A stretch of DNA of 6,994 bases from Caryophanales bacterium UBA2753 (GTDB lineage Bacteria > Bacillota_I > Bacilli_A > RFN20 > CAG-826), in assembly GCA_002353275.1 (NCBI GenBank), contig DEJH01000080.1, positions 1-6,994 on the forward strand, in the 5' to 3' direction. The position numbers and the translations under genes are program-made. This document shows positions 5,290 to 6,994 of the stretch, piece by piece. How positions within the stretch are numbered: the first letter of the stretch is position 1; each line of letters begins with the position of its first letter. The notes below the pieces were generated by a model that did no database searches, was not told the origin of the DNA, and saw only the letters and a program-made list of their open reading frames with translations.

Positions 5290-6186
5290 TTAATATAATC
5301 CTTTTTTGTAAACACCCTTATCCACTAAATCTTTGAGGGCTTTAACCACTCCAGGTTTATCTTCTTTATAAGTTACTCCAAACCAGACTGAGCTAGTTTC
5401 AAGTAACTTCAAGGTTGCTTTTCCTTCGTGGACTAATTCATCAACCACGGTTGGAATTAAGAATTCACTTTTTGGAACATTAATATTCTCTTTTAACCAG
5501 AGAGGGAATTTTTCTTCTAATTTCTTAATTAAATCTTTATTAAAGGCAAATAGATTCATGCTCACCAAATCATTTTCTTTGACTTCAAAAGGTTCACTAC
5601 CATCTAATGGAGAAGCAATAATCTTATCTCCTTTTCTTTCGATAGAAGATTCCACTAATTTGGTTAAATATCCATCCTTTTGGAAGGCAACACCACGTTT
5701 AACAGCTCCGTTTTCAGTCATTGTGTTACTGACTTTAAAGGCCACGTTAGCGTATTTTCCTTCACTACCTTTTGGTAAAGAAGCTAAATATTTATAAGCG
5801 ACTTCATATGTTTCTCTACCATAGAAATCATCGCCATTAATGATAATAAAATCCTCTTTAATTAAATCGCGAGCTGCGTAAATCGCGTGAGCGGTTCCCC
5901 ATGGTTTTTCTCTTCCTTCTGGGACTTTAAATCCTTTTGGAAGATCATCTAATTGTTGGAAAGCGTACTCAACTTTAATGAGTTTCTCTACTCTTTTTCC
6001 GATTGAATCTCTAAAAGCTTCAAAAAATTCTTTTTTAATAATAAAGATGACACTGTCAAATCCTGCTCTTTTCGCGTCATAGACGGAATAATCGAGTAAG
6101 AAGTTACCAGCTTCATCCATTTTTTCCATTTGCTTGAGTCCACCGAAACGGCTTCCCATTCCTGCTGCTAAAATTACTAATTGCAT
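5290..6186 (-). CDS. Nucleotidyltransferase (sugar-phosphate type, NTP_transferase fold)
   Basis: A 298-residue cytosolic enzyme expected to join an NTP to a phosphorylated sugar or alcohol, releasing pyrophosphate. The N-terminal Rossmann-like signature is LAAGMGSRFGGLKQ (6-19), which binds the nucleotide and phosphates. PWGTAHA (95-101) contacts the base or sugar, and INGDDFYG (116-123) holds the metal-binding aspartate. The C-terminal part has SEFLIPTVVDEL and WFGVTYKEDKPGV, which I associate with a group of NTP transferases common in Clostridia and gut Bacilli whose substrate is not known to me. It is not a classic GalU or GlmU: there is no left-handed beta-helix, and the length suits the catalytic domain alone. 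AGGAG (6199-6195) lies 8 bases before the ATG. It is 29 bases after the XRE gene, probably in one transcript with it and whiA, and ends at a terminator. Confidence 0.82.
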   Translation of the reverse strand: MQLVILAAGMGSRFGGLKQMEKMDEAGNFLLDYSVYDAKRAGFDSVIFIIKKEFFEAFRDSIGKRVEKLIKVEYAFQQLDDLPKGFKVPEGREKPWGTAHAIYAARDLIKEDFIIINGDDFYGRETYEVAYKYLASLPKGSEGKYANVAFKVSNTMTENGAVKRGVAFQKDGYLTKLVESSIERKGDKIIASPLDGSEPFEVKENDLVSMNLFAFNKDLIKKLEEKFPLWLKENINVPKSEFLIPTVVDELVHEGKATLKLLETSSVWFGVTYKEDKPGVVKALKDLVDKGVYKKGLY

Positions 6187-6215
6187 CTTAAATTCTCCTA
6201 ATTAATTATTATATA

Positions 6216-6440
6216 TCAATCTTCAAAAGATTGTATGCCCATAAATAATTCCGATAAACTCACTTCTAATGCAACTGCGAGTTTTTCTAGTATATTCACT
6301 GTCGGGTTTCTCATTCCTCTTTCTAAATCAGAAAGATAATTCTTGTTAATCCCACTATCTAAAGCGAGATCTTCTTGAGATAATCCCTTTTTCTTTCTTA
6401 AATAACGGATTCTCATCCCTAACTGAGTATTTATATTCAT
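6216..6440 (-). CDS. Small XRE-family (Cro/CI-type) transcriptional regulator
   Basis: A 74-residue protein consisting almost entirely of one HTH_3 domain. The start LGMRIRYLRKKKGLSQEDLA is the classic first helix and turn. Helices 2-3, the DNA-contacting unit, cover about 21-42 (SQEDLALDSG, then INKNYLSDLERG). NPTVNILEKLAVALEVSLSELF is the standard C-terminal pair of helices. There is no ligand or oligomerisation domain beyond these. The ATG overlaps the whiA stop (ATGA, 6440-6437), and AAGGGGA lies upstream within the end of whiA, so expression is likely coupled to whiA. Single-domain XRE proteins can repress their own operon, act as antitoxins or control phage genes. No toxin partner or phage gene is adjacent, so the target is unknown. 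It ends in TGA. Confidence 0.92.
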   Translation of the reverse strand: MNINTQLGMRIRYLRKKKGLSQEDLALDSGINKNYLSDLERGMRNPTVNILEKLAVALEVSLSELFMGIQSFED

Positions 6441-6994
6441 AATTTCTTCCCCTTAAGTTTCACATATAATTCATGTAAATCACGGAAAAGGTGATTGATA
6501 TTACTTTTACTAACGGTATAACCAAGCTCATCTGACATCTTTCTTGCTAAATCACTCATCGAAAGAGATTCATTTTCTAATCGATAATAACAAAGGAGTT
6601 CTTTCTTTTGATTATGGAAGTTATGAATTCCTAAAACATCATCAATATATTTAATTTCTTGAATTTGCCTCTTGGCAATCTTGATTGTCTTTTCCATATT
6701 GGCGACATCAGAATTCGTTAATCGATTCGTCGAATTAGAATAGTCACGGTACGCTCGTTGGTTTTCAAATTCCATACACGAATTAGCGGCCCCAATCATG
6801 ATTAAGAAATTAGAAATTTGATCACTCTTTTTGAAATAGATGACATATTTATCTCTTCTTATTGTGATTTTTGGAGTCATTTCAATCTTGTGATATTTAC
6901 CGAATAATTTAGATAACCATTTCGCATAATTCTCACTTACGACACTTATTTCTAAATGATAATTGCTAGTTTCTGGCGAATTAATTGAGCCACT
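6437..6994 (-). CDS. whiA: DNA-binding protein WhiA, C-terminal part (5' end beyond window)
   Basis: The frame stays open to the right edge, giving 185 residues; the internal ATG at 6880 is not the start. WhiA is a Gram-positive protein joining a degenerate LAGLIDADG homing-endonuclease domain to a C-terminal helix-turn-helix. It controls sporulation genes in Streptomyces and affects cell division and chromosome segregation in Bacillus. Visible marks are GSINSPETSNYHLEI at the edge (end of the LAGLIDADG part), then RRDKYVIYFK and ISNFLIMIGAANSCMEFEN. The family signature follows, NSTNRLTNSDVANMEKTI then AKRQIQEIKYID, and finally the HTH, LSMSDLARKMS to SKSNINHLFRDLHEL. The family usually has about 310-320 residues, so roughly the N-terminal two fifths lie outside. 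In many Bacillota whiA follows rapZ and yvcK, which could be just beyond the edge. The stop is TGA, overlapping the XRE gene. Confidence 0.93.
   Translation of the reverse strand, partial: SGSINSPETSNYHLEISVVSENYAKWLSKLFGKYHKIEMTPKITIRRDKYVIYFKKSDQISNFLIMIGAANSCMEFENQRAYRDYSNSTNRLTNSDVANMEKTIKIAKRQIQEIKYIDDVLGIHNFHNQKKELLCYYRLENESLSMSDLARKMSDELGYTVSKSNINHLFRDLHELYVKLKGKKL

Noticed and set aside
5258..5340. A promoter for the two small genes (TTTACA near 5312)
   Set aside because: No acceptable -10 box occurs at 16-18 bases spacing; the best hexamers match only 3-4 of 6 positions and lie at the terminator stem.
6437..6880. whiA fragment read as a complete 147-residue gene starting at ATG 6880
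   Set aside because: The same frame is open to the right edge and its 38 upstream codons match WhiA (GSINSPETSNYHLEI), so the gene is cut by the window.
709..6994. Possibility that TGA codes for tryptophan, as in many Mollicutes
   Set aside because: All 16 tryptophans in the recognised genes are TGG, none of these genes has an in-frame TGA, and whiA and the XRE gene both end in TGA at expected lengths.

Overview
The window looks like a piece of a low-GC Bacillota chromosome, probably an uncultured Bacilli lineage close to the Mollicutes and Erysipelotrichia. The grounds are the 16S rRNA start, an rRNA leader with a Bacillus-type boxA-like segment, whiA (a gene of Gram-positive bacteria), strong AGGAGG ribosome binding sites, and A/T-rich DNA in which core genes are clearly richer in GC. 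The genetic code appears standard: all 16 tryptophans in the recognised genes are TGG, and two genes end in TGA. Everything recognised is on the minus strand, so the map reads from right to left.

Right end (6994 to 5258): a run of three genes. It holds the C-terminal 185 residues of WhiA (cut by the window edge), a 74-residue XRE-type DNA-binding protein overlapping whiA by ATGA, and a 298-residue sugar-phosphate-type nucleotidyltransferase. A hairpin terminator closes the run. Then come two small overlapping AT-rich genes that I cannot identify (5256 to 4695), closed by a second terminator.

Centre (4650 to 661): a glycolytic operon, gap-pgk-tpiA, with a gene for a Bax-inhibitor-1/YccA family membrane protein as its last member. 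The three enzymes carry out consecutive or linked steps of lower glycolysis. A likely promoter precedes gap, and its -10 lies inside a perfect inverted repeat that could be an operator. A GC-rich hairpin sits between gap and pgk. pgk and tpiA are separated by one base, which suggests translational coupling. A 9-bp stem terminator follows the last gene.

Left end (660 to 1): an intergenic stretch with a perfect 27-base alternating purine-pyrimidine tract, an A-rich upstream element, a good promoter, a leader RNA that can fold as a three-way junction, a boxA-like segment, and the first ~330 bases of a 16S rRNA gene running off the left edge. The 16S has an unusually long V1 hairpin.

Most of the window is ordinary core genome. 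The least explained parts are the two small genes at 4695-5256, the gap operator-like dyad, and the structured DNA upstream of the rRNA operon. I found no evidence of a new defence or mobile system.
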